Source of the DNA: Acidimicrobium ferrooxidans
GTDB taxonomy: Bacteria; Actinomycetota; Geothermincolia; Fen-727; Anoxymicrobiaceae
DNA length: 64,000 nucleotides
Assembly: GCA_020723485.1 (NCBI GenBank)
Contig: DYIU01000002.1
Location: 963,190 to 1,027,189 of the forward strand
Direction: 5' to 3'
The notes under the pieces are model-generated. The model was not told the origin of the DNA. It searched no databases and saw only the letters and a program-made list of their open reading frames with translations. The position numbers and the translations under genes were made by a program. Below are positions 23,785 through 32,864 of this stretch, piece after piece; positions within the stretch are counted from its first letter, which is position 1; each line of letters begins with the position of its first letter.

Positions 23785-24866
23785 TATTCGAGCTCGTTCA
23801 GGTAGACCTCGCGGTTCTCGTGGGCCGAGCGCATAATGGCAAGGCCGAACTTGAGCACCTCTCTCCCCCGCTCACCGGTCAGGTGCGGCTCGGTGTCGTT
23901 CTGGATGCAGTCTATGAAGTGGTGGGTCGAGTCGTGGAACGAGTCGCCCCAGTCCTGCCGCATGTCCGAGTACTTGGTCAGCTTGCCGTCCTTGTACATC
24001 ATCACCGCCGGCACCTTGAGCATGTCGGCGGTGCACTTCATCACCCAGATGACGCCCTTCTCGCCGGTGAGCTCGAACCTCTCGTCCACGGAGTAGTACT
24101 TGCTCTCGATGAAAAGGTCGCGGCAGAGCATCGAGTCGCACACGCCGAAGAGGTCCTGCTCGCCCTTCCAGCGCCAGGCCACCACGCCGGGCGCGTCAAC
24201 CGCGATACCCGGCAGCACCTCCTTGGAGCCTATCCAGGCGAACACCTTCTCTACCTCGCCCAGCAGGTCGATCGCCACCGACCACTTGTGGTAGCCGTCG
24301 TCCCAGAGACACGGGCCCCCGCCGCACATGTCCTCCACTATCCGCCAGGCCCACGACTCGAGCGGCACCTCCCAGCCGCCGGGCGCCAGGCTCGATGCCA
24401 GCTTGTAGCGGAAAGCCACCGGGTCTCCTATCTCCCCGGCCTCGAACAGCTGTTTCGCGAGCAGGTAAGGCGGGTAGAAGACGAAGTTCTCGAACACCTT
24501 GAACTTGGTGCCGGCCTTCCCGGCCGCCGCTATCATGTCGTCCATCTCCTCCAGGTTTATCGCCGGGGGCTTCTGGAGGCTGACGTGCTTGCCGGCGGCG
24601 AGGGAATCCAGGACCATCTGCTTGTGCAGGTAGTGCGGGGTCAGGACCTCGACGATGTCCACGGCGGGGTCGTTCAGCATGTCGAGGTGGTCGAAGTAGG
24701 TCCTGGCGGGGCCGTACTTCCCGTATTCCTCGACACGGGCCTTGAGCTTCTCCTCGGTGACATCACAGAACGCCGCCACCTCGACGTCGTCGCGGTCGAG
24801 GTACCCGAGGATGTTGAGGTCCAAAATCCTGCCGCAGCCGATGAATCCCACGCCCAGTTTAGACAC
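23784..24866 (-). CDS. Gfo/Idh/MocA-family oxidoreductase
   Basis: 360 residues from GTG 24866 (VSKLGVGFIGCGRI), which follows AAGGAGGTCCAG; longer upstream reading would run antisense to the radical SAM gene. The Rossmann loop GFIGCGRI, the VDIVEVLTPHYLHKQMV segment and the C-terminal beta-sheet (FELTGEKGVIWV) mark the family. The usual E-K-P motif reads LQKPPA, with the catalytic Lys kept but the Glu replaced by Gln. A GGWEVPLESWAWRIVEDMCG segment and a DGYHKW His correspond to the family's substrate loop. Substrate unknown (sugar or cyclitol-like in general). Its stop is supplied by the repeat element at 23671-23784. Confidence 0.9.
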   Translation of the reverse strand: MSKLGVGFIGCGRILDLNILGYLDRDDVEVAAFCDVTEEKLKARVEEYGKYGPARTYFDHLDMLNDPAVDIVEVLTPHYLHKQMVLDSLAAGKHVSLQKPPAINLEEMDDMIAAAGKAGTKFKVFENFVFYPPYLLAKQLFEAGEIGDPVAFRYKLASSLAPGGWEVPLESWAWRIVEDMCGGGPCLWDDGYHKWSVAIDLLGEVEKVFAWIGSKEVLPGIAVDAPGVVAWRWKGEQDLFGVCDSMLCRDLFIESKYYSVDERFELTGEKGVIWVMKCTADMLKVPAVMMYKDGKLTKYSDMRQDWGDSFHDSTHHFIDCIQNDTEPHLTGERGREVLKFGLAIMRSAHENREVYLNELE

Positions 24867-24914
24867 CTGGACCTCCTTCCCGAGAGGACTGCAAGAGGCA
24901 CCCGAGCTTTCGCA

Positions 24915-24920
24915 TATAAT
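24915..24920 (+). promoter_or_regulatory. Consensus -10 box before the radical SAM gene
   Basis: TATAAT in GCATATAATACC, 22 bases before the ATG at 24943, in the divergent gap. No clear -35 hexamer. Confidence 0.4.
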
Positions 24921-24942
24921 ACCACTCGACGGAAGGAGCCAG

Positions 24943-26010
24943 ATGGACAATACACCGGTCCCTCCCTCCGAGCGCGGGAGGCTCCTCGAACTGCCCACGG
25001 TCCACAAGGCATACCTGGTCGAGAAGACCTACGGAGAGACGGACGTCCTCTGCGGCGCGTGCGCCCAGGCCTGCCGCATTCCCGACGGCGGGAAGGGCTT
25101 CTGCGGGACCCGCGTCAACATCGATCGGGAACTCTACACGTTGACCTACGGCGACGTCATCGCGGCCGAGAGCCGCCCGGTCGAGATCAAGCCGTTCTTC
25201 CACTTCCACCCGGGGAAGAGCATGATGACCATCGCCGGGCCGTCGTGCAACCTGCTCTGCCCGTGGTGCCAGAACCACGAGCTCTCGCGCGCCGTCCCGA
25301 GGCCTCTCAAGGCGAGGCACGTGCCGATGCGGGAGGTCGTGGACGCCGCCCAGGCCGCAGGGGACATCGGCATCTGCGCGAGCTTCACCGAGCCGCTGAT
25401 GCTCTTCGAGTACTGCCTGGGCCTGTTCCGGGAGTCCGGAGCCCGCGGGATGGTGAACGCGTTCGTCTCCAACGGCTACCTGACCTCGGACGCCCTCCAC
25501 ATGCTCGCCCGCGCCGGGCTCAACGCCATAAACGTCGACATAAAGGGCTCCGAGCGCGTCTACCGGGAGTACTGCGGGGGCCGGGCCGGGGACGTTCCCG
25601 CCTGGGAGACGGTGCGCAACGCGCTCAACATGGGGGTGCACGTCGAGGTAGTGCATCTCGTGGTGACAGGCCTCAACGACGACGAGGGAGAGTTCAGGGA
25701 GGTCTGCAGGAAGCACCTCGAGTACGGCGGGCCGGAGGTGCCGCTTCACATCACCGCCTACCGCCCGGCTTTCGAGTACGACCGCCCGGCTACCTCAGTA
25801 CGTTTCCTCGAATGGGCGTACGGTGCGGCGAAAGAGGCGGGGATACTCTTCCCGTACGTGGGCAACGTGAGAGAGCACCCTTACGAGAACACGTTCTGCC
25901 CGGGGTGCGGGGAGCTCCTGCTCGAGCGCTCGTACTTCCAGCTCAAGCACGACCTCACCGAGGAGGGCAAGTGCCCCTGCTGCAGCCGCGCGGTCCCGCT
26001 CGTCCTGTAA
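24943..26010 (+). CDS. AmmeMemoRadiSam-system-type radical SAM enzyme (AmrS/PflA-like)
   Basis: 355 residues from ATG 24943 with GGAAGGAGCCAG upstream. The radical SAM motif is CNLLCPWCQ (CX3CX2C). An N-terminal cysteine-rich segment (CGACAQACRIPDGGKGFCG, typical of this family) and a C-terminal zinc ribbon (FCPGCG and CPCC) flank it. The sequence NVDIKGSERVYREYC matches PflA-like glycyl-radical activases. In many genomes this enzyme travels with AMMECR1 and MEMO domains; neither is seen nearby here. The product is unknown. It may be co-transcribed with the flavoprotein at 26055 and the B12 radical SAM enzyme at 27238. Confidence 0.88.
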   Translation: MDNTPVPPSERGRLLELPTVHKAYLVEKTYGETDVLCGACAQACRIPDGGKGFCGTRVNIDRELYTLTYGDVIAAESRPVEIKPFFHFHPGKSMMTIAGPSCNLLCPWCQNHELSRAVPRPLKARHVPMREVVDAAQAAGDIGICASFTEPLMLFEYCLGLFRESGARGMVNAFVSNGYLTSDALHMLARAGLNAINVDIKGSERVYREYCGGRAGDVPAWETVRNALNMGVHVEVVHLVVTGLNDDEGEFREVCRKHLEYGGPEVPLHITAYRPAFEYDRPATSVRFLEWAYGAAKEAGILFPYVGNVREHPYENTFCPGCGELLLERSYFQLKHDLTEEGKCPCCSRAVPLVL

Positions 26011-26054
26011 GGCTTATTGATACAATAGGACCCCTGAACATCGATGGAGGTTTG

Positions 26055-27227
26055 ATGGATTACGACGTCATAGTTGTCGGGGCGGGGCCTGCAGGCTCCA
26101 CAACCGCCTACCACCTGGCCAAGCGCGACGTGAACGTCCTCATCGTCGACAAGGCGAGCTTCCCCAGGGACAAGATCTGCGGGGACGGCATAGCGCCGCG
26201 CGCGGTGAGGACCCTGTATAAGATGGGCCTCCAGGAGCGCCTGGACGGCCAGTTCAACAAGTTCCACGGCTTCCGGTTCGCCGGCGCCGGAAAGTCGGTG
26301 GTCGAGAACGCAATTCCGCCCACTCCCAGGTTCCCCGACCACGGCTACATCATCAGGCGCGTGGACCTCGACAGGATACTGCTCGACCACGCGAGGGATG
26401 CGGGCGCCGAGGTCTGGGAAGGGACCGAGGTGAGCGGCCCCCTCGTCGAGGGCGGCCGCGTCGTCGGTGTAAAGGCAGTGCGCGACGGCAGGGAGCTCGA
26501 GCTCACCGCACCGGTCGTAGTCGGGGCCGACGGTCCGCACTCGCCCCTCGGCAAGGCGATGGGCCTCCTGGTAGACGACCCGCTCTACCTCGGCGTATCG
26601 ATAAGGCAGTACTTCGAGGGAGTGGAGGACATCGGCGACTTCCTCGAGATCTACCCCGAGAAGGTCATCAGCCCCGGCGCCGGCTGGGTGTTCCCCGTCA
26701 CGCGTGACGGAGTCGCCAACGTCGGCATCGGCTATATGCTCTACCATATCAAGCGCGACAAGATCAACCTGCGACGCTCGTTCGAGACGCTCCTGAACGA
26801 CGCGCCGCACGTAGCGCCCAAGATGCGCAACGCCAGGCCCATCTCCCCCATCCGCGGCGAGCTCCTGAGGGTAGGACTCGGCGGCAGCAGGGTTGAGTGC
26901 CCGGGGATGATACTGGTGGGCGACGCGGCAAGCATGACCAACCCCGTGAGCGGCGAGGGTATCACGTACGCCCTCGAGACCGGCGAGATGGCCGCCGAGC
27001 ACATCCTGGACAGCCGCATGGGCGGCCGCGGACTGCACATCGACCCTGGCGAAGATTCCTTCAGGGAGAAGCTCGTTGAGCGCTACGAGCACTACTTTCA
27101 CCTCGGGATCCTCAGCATAAAGTGGGGCAACCGCAGCTCGTTCATGCGCCCGCTTCTGCTGGTGGTCTCGAAGCGCCGGAAGTGGCGCGAGGACCTCATC
27201 AGGGCGCTCATGTACCTGAGGCACTAG
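26055..27227 (+). CDS. Geranylgeranyl-reductase-family flavoprotein
   Basis: 390 residues from ATG 26055 (GGAGGTTTG upstream). FAD loop YDVIVVGAGPAGSTTAYHLA, the family's KICGDGI motif, the GADGPHSP segment and the C-terminal FAD motif VGDAASMTNPVSGEGITYAL. The family saturates isoprenoid chains (archaeal lipids, chlorophyll, menaquinone side chain) or hydroxylates aromatics. The next gene begins 10 bases downstream, suggesting an operon with the B12 radical SAM enzyme, so a role in lipid or quinone isoprenoid modification is possible. Confidence 0.92.
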   Translation: MDYDVIVVGAGPAGSTTAYHLAKRDVNVLIVDKASFPRDKICGDGIAPRAVRTLYKMGLQERLDGQFNKFHGFRFAGAGKSVVENAIPPTPRFPDHGYIIRRVDLDRILLDHARDAGAEVWEGTEVSGPLVEGGRVVGVKAVRDGRELELTAPVVVGADGPHSPLGKAMGLLVDDPLYLGVSIRQYFEGVEDIGDFLEIYPEKVISPGAGWVFPVTRDGVANVGIGYMLYHIKRDKINLRRSFETLLNDAPHVAPKMRNARPISPIRGELLRVGLGGSRVECPGMILVGDAASMTNPVSGEGITYALETGEMAAEHILDSRMGGRGLHIDPGEDSFREKLVERYEHYFHLGILSIKWGNRSSFMRPLLLVVSKRRKWREDLIRALMYLRH

Positions 27228-27237
27228 GCGGACCGCG

Positions 27238-28698
27238 GTGAAAATCACCTTCATTTACCCGGACTTCTTCCAGTACGAGGACGGCTCTTTCATGCCCGAG
27301 GGGCGCATCTACCTCGGGATAGCCTACCTCTCGGCCGTCCTGAAGAATGCCGGTCACCAGACCTCGCTCGTCCACGTTGTCGAGCCGCCGCGGCGCGAAT
27401 GGTTAGTGGAGCGCGTCAGGCAGGAGGCGCCCGACCTCATCGGCTTCTCGAGCACTACGCACATGTACCGTCACGTCGCCGAGTGGGCCGGGTGGCTGCG
27501 CGAGGCCACGGGAATCCCGGCCGTGTGCGGCGGGGTCCACCCCACCATCGCGCCGGAGGAGGTCATTTCGACCCCGGGCATCGATTACGCCGCGGTGGGC
27601 GAGGCCGAGGACACGCTCCTGGAGCTGTGCGGGGCGCTGGGGGAGGGCCGCGACACTACTTCGATTGAGGGGCTCTGGGCACGACGAGGCGACCGGGTCT
27701 TCCGCAACCCGGCGCGCGCCCTGCGCACCGACCTCGACTCGCTCCCTTTCCCGGACCGCTCGATATTCGACCGGTCGCTGTTCTGCGCCGACCAGCACCC
27801 CCGCGGGACCCTGATGGCGAGCCGCGGGTGCCCGTTCAACTGCACCTACTGCTCCAACCACGCACAGAAGAGCGTGTACCCCAACCAGAAGGAGTACGTC
27901 AGGTTCCGCAGCCCCGAAAACGTCGTGGCCGAGATAGAGGGCATGGTGGCCGAAGACCCCGCTATCGAGTTCATCCGCTTCGATGACGACATACTGACCA
28001 CCGACCGGGAGTGGTTCTCCCGCCTTTCCAGGCTCTACAGGGAGAGAGTGGGGATGCCGTTCATATGCAACTCGCGGGTGAACTTCATGGACCGGGAGAT
28101 GGCTCGCTCACTGGCCGAGATGGGCTGCACGGTCGTCTGCATGGGCATCGAGAGCGGGAATCCCTGGCTGCGTGAGAAGGTGCTGAACCGCCACATGAGC
28201 AACAGGCAGATAGTCGAGGCGTTCGCGGCATGCCGGGAAGCGGGGCTCAAGACGGTGTCGACGAACATGTTCGGCCTTCCGCTCGAGCAGACCTCGATGG
28301 TGCTGGACACCATCAAGCTGAACGGTCTCTGCCACCCGGAGACCATACAGGTCTCCACCTTCATACCCTACCCCAACACGGAATTGCACAGGCTCTGCGT
28401 GGAGAAAGGCCTGCTCGAGGGCGGCCGGGTGGACTCCATCTTCGGTGTGCGGTCGCCCCTGAAGGAGACCGATCTCGGATGGGAGCAGCAGGCCGTCCGC
28501 CGGAATTTCCATACGCTTGCCTACACATACGCCCGCATCGACGGGATCGGGAACCGCACGCTCTCAAGGCTCGCCCGGGGGAGTCTCGATTCGCTTGTGC
28601 TGTCGCGGAGGCTTCCTTCGGCTGCGCGCCGCAGGGCTTTCGACGCTCTCACGGCCTGGGCCGCTGGCCGCTGGCAGCCCGACTGGATAAAGTACTGA
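27238..28698 (+). CDS. B12-binding radical SAM protein
   Basis: 486 residues from GTG 27238. An N-terminal cobalamin-binding-like Rossmann domain (IYLGIAYLSAVLKNAGHQ, SSTTHMY, GGVHPTIAPEEV) lacks the DxHxxG signature, as in many BchE-type proteins. The radical SAM motif is CPFNCTYCS, followed by RFDDDILT and a GIESG motif. A C-terminal domain follows. The family includes oxidative cyclases, lipid methylases and hopanoid enzymes. The upstream flavoprotein and radical SAM gene may form a pathway with it. The TGA stop is embedded in CTGACCCC, a remnant of a repeat element. Confidence 0.9.
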   Translation: MKITFIYPDFFQYEDGSFMPEGRIYLGIAYLSAVLKNAGHQTSLVHVVEPPRREWLVERVRQEAPDLIGFSSTTHMYRHVAEWAGWLREATGIPAVCGGVHPTIAPEEVISTPGIDYAAVGEAEDTLLELCGALGEGRDTTSIEGLWARRGDRVFRNPARALRTDLDSLPFPDRSIFDRSLFCADQHPRGTLMASRGCPFNCTYCSNHAQKSVYPNQKEYVRFRSPENVVAEIEGMVAEDPAIEFIRFDDDILTTDREWFSRLSRLYRERVGMPFICNSRVNFMDREMARSLAEMGCTVVCMGIESGNPWLREKVLNRHMSNRQIVEAFAACREAGLKTVSTNMFGLPLEQTSMVLDTIKLNGLCHPETIQVSTFIPYPNTELHRLCVEKGLLEGGRVDSIFGVRSPLKETDLGWEQQAVRRNFHTLAYTYARIDGIGNRTLSRLARGSLDSLVLSRRLPSAARRRAFDALTAWAAGRWQPDWIKY

Positions 28699-28713
28699 CC
28701 CCGGGTTTGCGTT
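28695..28713 (-). repeat. Degenerate end of a GGGGTCAG-type element
   Basis: CTGACCCCGGGTTTGCGTT resembles the right ends CTGACCCCGATTTTGCG at 52769 and CTGACCCCGATTTGGCG at 32772. It includes the TGA stop of the preceding gene. Short, so coincidence cannot be excluded. Confidence 0.45.
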
Positions 28714-28815
28714 GTAGGAAAAGCACGGCGACTTCCGTCTTTACGCTAAACAGGCCGTTCATGCAGCCGATACATAATTAGACCGCTGCCCGAACCCTTG
28801 AAAGGGAGTTGGACC

Positions 28816-31221
28816 ATGCTGAAGAAAGCCGCAGCGCTGACCCTGCTCATAGCAGTATCCGCATCGATCCTCGTCCCCGCCGCGTTCGGAGCCGACGACC
28901 CGAACCCGCCGGCGGGCACGCCCAAGCTGGTCTTCATCCACCACTCCTGCGGTCAGAACTGGCTCGAAGACGGCAACGGCAACCTTGGGATCGCCCTGCG
29001 CGACAACCACTATTTCGTGAGTGACACAAACTACGGGTGGGGCACGGACAGCATCGGCAGCTACACCGATATCGGCCACTGGTGGACCTGGTTCCGCGGT
29101 CCGAGCAGCGCGACGTACATGAACGAGCTCTACACTGAGTATGGACAGAACTCCTCGTACTCCCGTCTGGCGTCCGATCCGGGCGGGCAGAACGAGATAA
29201 TCATGTTCAAGTCGTGCTACCCGAACTCAGCCCTGACCGGAAGCTTGTCCGACCCGGTCCCACCCATCGGGAGCAACCCCCTGGCCGGCAACTCAGGTCC
29301 GCTCACGGTGGCCAACTGCAGGGGAATCTACATCGACCTGCTCAACTATTTCTCGACCAGGCCCGACAAGCTGTTCATCGTGGTCACCGCGCCCCCGATG
29401 CAGAGCCTGCCGGACAGCGGCGCCCCCAACCGCGCCTTCAACGACTGGCTCGTGAACGACTGGCTCGACTCGTACCCGTACGGCAACGTGTTCGTGTTCG
29501 ACCTCTGCAATGTCCTTACAACGAACGGGGGCAGCGCAAACGTCAACGACCTCAACCAGGAGACCGGGAACCATCACCGCTGGTGGAACAACGCAGTGCA
29601 GCACAAGACTGATGCCGGCTCCAACGTGCTCGCCTACCCAACCGGGGACGACCACCCTTCCGCCGCGGGAAACCAGAAAGCCACCGGAGAATTCGCGGCC
29701 CTGCTGAACGTCGCTTACAACCGCTTCAAGGCCTCGGCCAACCTGCCTCACATAACGTCCATCTCCCCGACCTCCTCCCAGGTGCCCGTCACGGTCACCC
29801 TCACCGGCAGCAGGTTCGGCGCGACCAGGGGCTCATCGTACGTCTCGTTCAACGGGGTTCACGCTTCCTCGTACTCCTCCTGGAGCGACACCAGCCTCAG
29901 GTGTGTCGCCCCGGCGGGCACGCAGTCCGGCCCGGTCACCGTCACCACCGGTGAAGGAACGAGCAACTCGGTGCTCTTCACGGTCGCGAACCAGACCTGG
30001 TACCTCGCGGAGGGCTGCACCGGCAGCAACAGCCAGGGCTCGTTCGAGACCTGGATAGTGGTTCAGAACCCCTCGGCCGGCCCGAGGTACATCGACGTCA
30101 TCTTCCAGACGGAGGACGGCCAGGTGCACGGCCCGCAGGAGTTGGTCCCCGCCGAGACTCGCCGGTCGTACAGGGCGAACGATTACGTGAGCTCGTTCGA
30201 CGTCTCCACCAAGGTGAACGCTGACGGCGACGTCGTGGTCGAGCGGGCGATGTACGGGAACGGCGGCGCCTGGGCGCACGACTCCATCGGCACCACGGAC
30301 CCCGCCACTACCTGGTACCTGGCCGAGGGATGCACCCGGGGCGGCTTCGAGACCTGGGTGCTTGTGCAGAACCCGAACTCCAACCCGGCGCGGGTCACCC
30401 TTACCTACATGACGGAAAGCGGACAGGCCCCCGGGCCCACGGTCGACATAGAAGCGAACTCACGACAGACGTTCTTCGCGGCCGACTCGGTCCCGGACCA
30501 GTGGTCCGTCTCCACGCAGGTGACGAGCGACCGCCCCGTCATTGCGGAGCGGTCTGTGTACGGCAACGCCAGGGCCTGGGCACACGACTCCATCGGGGCC
30601 TCGGCCACCTCGCAGGACTGGTACCTGGCGGAGGGCTGCACGGCCGGTGGCTTCGAGACGTGGGTGGTGGTCCAGAACCCGAATGCCTCCGAGGCGGAAG
30701 TGCAGCTGACCTATATGACCCCCGGCGGCGCCGTCAGCGCCTCGCCTGTAAGCGTCCCCGCGTTCACCCGGAGGACGTTCGACGTCTCGGAGAGCGTCCC
30801 GGACGCCTGGGAGGTCTCGACCAGGGTCCACTCGGATTCCGGCGTGGTGGCCGAGCGGGCGGTGTACGGCAACGGCCGAACCTGGGCGCACGATTCGACC
30901 GGCGCTCGGGCGCCCGCCGCGACCTGGTACCTGGCAGAGGGCTGCACGGCCACCGGTTACGAGACGTGGATAGAGGTGCAGAACCCCGCTTCGACACCCG
31001 CGGAGATCGACGTGGTCTTCCAGACGGATGCGGGCAGGGTCCAGGGCCCGCGGGAGACCGTTCCCGCCCGGACGCGAAAGACCTACAACGTCGCCGATTT
31101 CGTCGACAGCTACAACGTGTCCACCATGGTCACGGCCACCTCCGGACAGGTAGTGTGTGAGAGGGCCATGTACGGTGCCGGCCGCGGATGGGCCCACGGC
31201 TCGATCGGCTACACGCCCTGA
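28816..31221 (+). CDS. Secreted SGNH-like hydrolase with IPT/TIG domain and four LAEG repeats
   Basis: 801 residues from ATG 28816 (AAAGGGAG upstream). Signal peptide MLKKAAALTLLIAVSASILVP with cleavage near AFG-AD. Residues about 30-300 look like an SGNH hydrolase: LVFIHHSCGQNW with a candidate nucleophile Ser, and TGDDHPSAAGNQK as the D-x-H block. A TIG/IPT-like domain follows (ITSISPTSSQVPVTVTLTGS and RFG), then four repeats starting at residues about 393, 498, 601 and 703, each beginning T/D-W-Y-L-A-E-G-C-T. The hydrolase assignment rests on motif order only. Probably a surface enzyme that uses the same display or adhesion repeats as the protein at 20444. Confidence 0.78.
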   Translation: MLKKAAALTLLIAVSASILVPAAFGADDPNPPAGTPKLVFIHHSCGQNWLEDGNGNLGIALRDNHYFVSDTNYGWGTDSIGSYTDIGHWWTWFRGPSSATYMNELYTEYGQNSSYSRLASDPGGQNEIIMFKSCYPNSALTGSLSDPVPPIGSNPLAGNSGPLTVANCRGIYIDLLNYFSTRPDKLFIVVTAPPMQSLPDSGAPNRAFNDWLVNDWLDSYPYGNVFVFDLCNVLTTNGGSANVNDLNQETGNHHRWWNNAVQHKTDAGSNVLAYPTGDDHPSAAGNQKATGEFAALLNVAYNRFKASANLPHITSISPTSSQVPVTVTLTGSRFGATRGSSYVSFNGVHASSYSSWSDTSLRCVAPAGTQSGPVTVTTGEGTSNSVLFTVANQTWYLAEGCTGSNSQGSFETWIVVQNPSAGPRYIDVIFQTEDGQVHGPQELVPAETRRSYRANDYVSSFDVSTKVNADGDVVVERAMYGNGGAWAHDSIGTTDPATTWYLAEGCTRGGFETWVLVQNPNSNPARVTLTYMTESGQAPGPTVDIEANSRQTFFAADSVPDQWSVSTQVTSDRPVIAERSVYGNARAWAHDSIGASATSQDWYLAEGCTAGGFETWVVVQNPNASEAEVQLTYMTPGGAVSASPVSVPAFTRRTFDVSESVPDAWEVSTRVHSDSGVVAERAVYGNGRTWAHDSTGARAPAATWYLAEGCTATGYETWIEVQNPASTPAEIDVVFQTDAGRVQGPRETVPARTRKTYNVADFVDSYNVSTMVTATSGQVVCERAMYGAGRGWAHGSIGYTP
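29996..31215 (+). repeat. Four tandem ~102-codon LAEG repeats
   Basis: Copies begin near 29996, 30310, 30618 and 30924 and are closer to each other than to those at 21448-22612 (for example W-A-H-D-S-I/T-G in all four). Confidence 0.8.
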
Positions 31222-31260
31222 ACGTCCGGTCAATACTTGTGACACCGCGGCCGTCCTTTC

Positions 31261-31269
31261 TGGTATACT
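31261..31269 (+). promoter_or_regulatory. Extended -10 promoter before the FAD oxidoreductase
   Basis: TGGTATACT is an extended -10 element (TGn-TATACT). A TTGTGA lies 21 bases upstream, too far for a standard -35. The gene starts 85 bases downstream. Confidence 0.45.
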
Positions 31270-31353
31270 CCTAACGGTATTCATGCGGCTGGCCTGCCGC
31301 CGCGGACCCTCTCCGCGGCGTCCGGGGCCGGTCGCTATTGTCGCTAGGAGGTC

Positions 31354-32682
31354 ATGATGGGGAACACCGTCATCGTGGGTGGAGGAACTGCCGGACTGGC
31401 TGCCGCTTACACGCTCGAGCGTGCCGGGGCCGATTACACGGTCCTCGAGAAGAGGGATTTCAGCGGGGGCAGGATATACGGAACCGTGAGGGACGGCCTG
31501 ACGCTGGACCTCGGGGCGCAGTTCATGTTTACCCGCTACTACACCATGTTCGACCTCCTCGACCAGATGGGCCTGAGAGACGAGCTCGTCTCCTGGAAAC
31601 TCTCCGCAGGCATTCAAAGGGACGGCAAGTTCTACTACATCAGAACGGATGTTCGGGATGCCGTAAAGCACTTCAAGGAGACCGTCGAAGCCCGCAAATA
31701 TCTGTCGACGAGCGGCAAGCTCAACGCTGTGAAGCTCGGGCTCGACTTCGCGAAGATCGGAAGAAAGCTCGATTTCAACGACCCCCTGAAGGCCATCGAG
31801 CTCGATGACATCTCTTTCGCGGACTATACCAGGAAGAAGTTCGGCGACGAGGTGCTCGAGTACCTCCAGCAGCCGGTCGTGAGCGCGCTTTCACTCGGGC
31901 AGCCTGAAGAGGTATCGGCCGCCTACGGCATGGCCCTCGGATGGTACGGGGTTCCCGGGCTCGCCACGTTCAAAAAGGGCATCGGTTTCCTGGCCGAATC
32001 TCTCAAGAGCAGGATCAAGGAAGTCAGGCTCAACACGTCCGTCAAGCGGATAGTCCTCGAGGGCAAGATGGTCAAAGGCGTAGAAATAGAGAGCGGCGGA
32101 AAGACCGAGGTCATCGAAGCGGACAATGTCATCTGCTGTACGCTCGCGGGCGAGGCGGCGGCCCTCCTGCCCGATCTTCCGGTCGAGATGCTCGACGTAC
32201 TGAACAGCATCAAGTACAGCGCCTGTGCCCATGTCATGCTCGGGGTCCCCGGGCGGCCGCTCGGCGGATTCTATGCCCTCGTCGGCCCCAGGAAAGAGGG
32301 ATTCAGCCACGCCGGCATCACCGAGAACGCCGTGAAGGCGCCCGGTTACGCGCCCCCCGACAAGGGTATCATCCACGTCTATACATACGCGGATCACGCG
32401 AAGCGGATGCTCGATATGAGCGACAGCGAGGTCCTGGACATAATCCTTCCGGAGATAAGACAGATGGTCCCGACGTTCCCCGACCCGCTGTTCTGCGAGA
32501 TATTCCGCTGGCCGCAGGCCGTGTGCCTCTCGCGGCCGGGGCAGATCCGCGACGTGCAGAAGCTCAAGGTGGCGCTCCGCGACTACAGCGGGCTGTACCT
32601 GGCGGGCGAGTACTTTGCCCTGCCGTCGGTAGAAGGAGCGCTGACCTCCGGAGTGAAGACGGCCGAGCGCCTGCTCTACTGA
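31354..32682 (+). CDS. NAD(P)/FAD amine-oxidase-like (protoporphyrinogen-oxidase-type) flavoprotein
   Basis: 442 residues. The dinucleotide loop NTVIVGGGTAGLAAAYTLE and the amine-oxidase GG-motif (KRDFSGGRIYG) are at the N-terminus. The C-terminal FAD region reads SGLYLAGEYFALPSVEGALTSG, as in phytoene-desaturase, HemY and squalene-associated oxidases. The substrate is not clear; no carotenoid, haem or squalene gene lies nearby. ATG 31354 (or 31357) has AGGAGGTC directly upstream. It stands alone between a secreted-protein gene and a repeat element. Confidence 0.9.
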   Translation: MMGNTVIVGGGTAGLAAAYTLERAGADYTVLEKRDFSGGRIYGTVRDGLTLDLGAQFMFTRYYTMFDLLDQMGLRDELVSWKLSAGIQRDGKFYYIRTDVRDAVKHFKETVEARKYLSTSGKLNAVKLGLDFAKIGRKLDFNDPLKAIELDDISFADYTRKKFGDEVLEYLQQPVVSALSLGQPEEVSAAYGMALGWYGVPGLATFKKGIGFLAESLKSRIKEVRLNTSVKRIVLEGKMVKGVEIESGGKTEVIEADNVICCTLAGEAAALLPDLPVEMLDVLNSIKYSACAHVMLGVPGRPLGGFYALVGPRKEGFSHAGITENAVKAPGYAPPDKGIIHVYTYADHAKRMLDMSDSEVLDIILPEIRQMVPTFPDPLFCEIFRWPQAVCLSRPGQIRDVQKLKVALRDYSGLYLAGEYFALPSVEGALTSGVKTAERLLY

Positions 32683-32696
32683 GCGAAAGTGCACAT

Positions 32697-32772
32697 CGGG
32701 GTCAGGTCCATTGTTGCGTTATCACCGTTAGCTCAGGCAAGCACTTGAAACGCAACAAGGGACCTGACCCCG
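32697..32772. repeat. Palindromic GGGGTCAGGTC element, complete copy
   Basis: 76 bp with 24-bp inverted ends differing at one base: CGGGGTCAGGTCCATTGTTG and CGTT at 32697-32720, complement at 32749-32772. It lies 14 bases after the stop of the flavoprotein gene. A possible TACAAT -10 box (32784-32789) follows directly. Confidence 0.85.
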
Positions 32773-32864
32773 ATTTGGCGTGTTACAATCATGATGGAAT
32801 CTGCGGCGAAACATAATCGACTTTCACGCTCGATTTTCGCCACCCCTTCCACGAGGAACTGCGC

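Noticed and set aside
23820-26054. Upstream extension of the flavoprotein frame to over 1100 codons
   Set aside because: The added part is antisense to a Gfo/Idh/MocA gene and overlaps the radical SAM gene; Arg/Pro/Gly-rich with no domain. The start is set at 26055.
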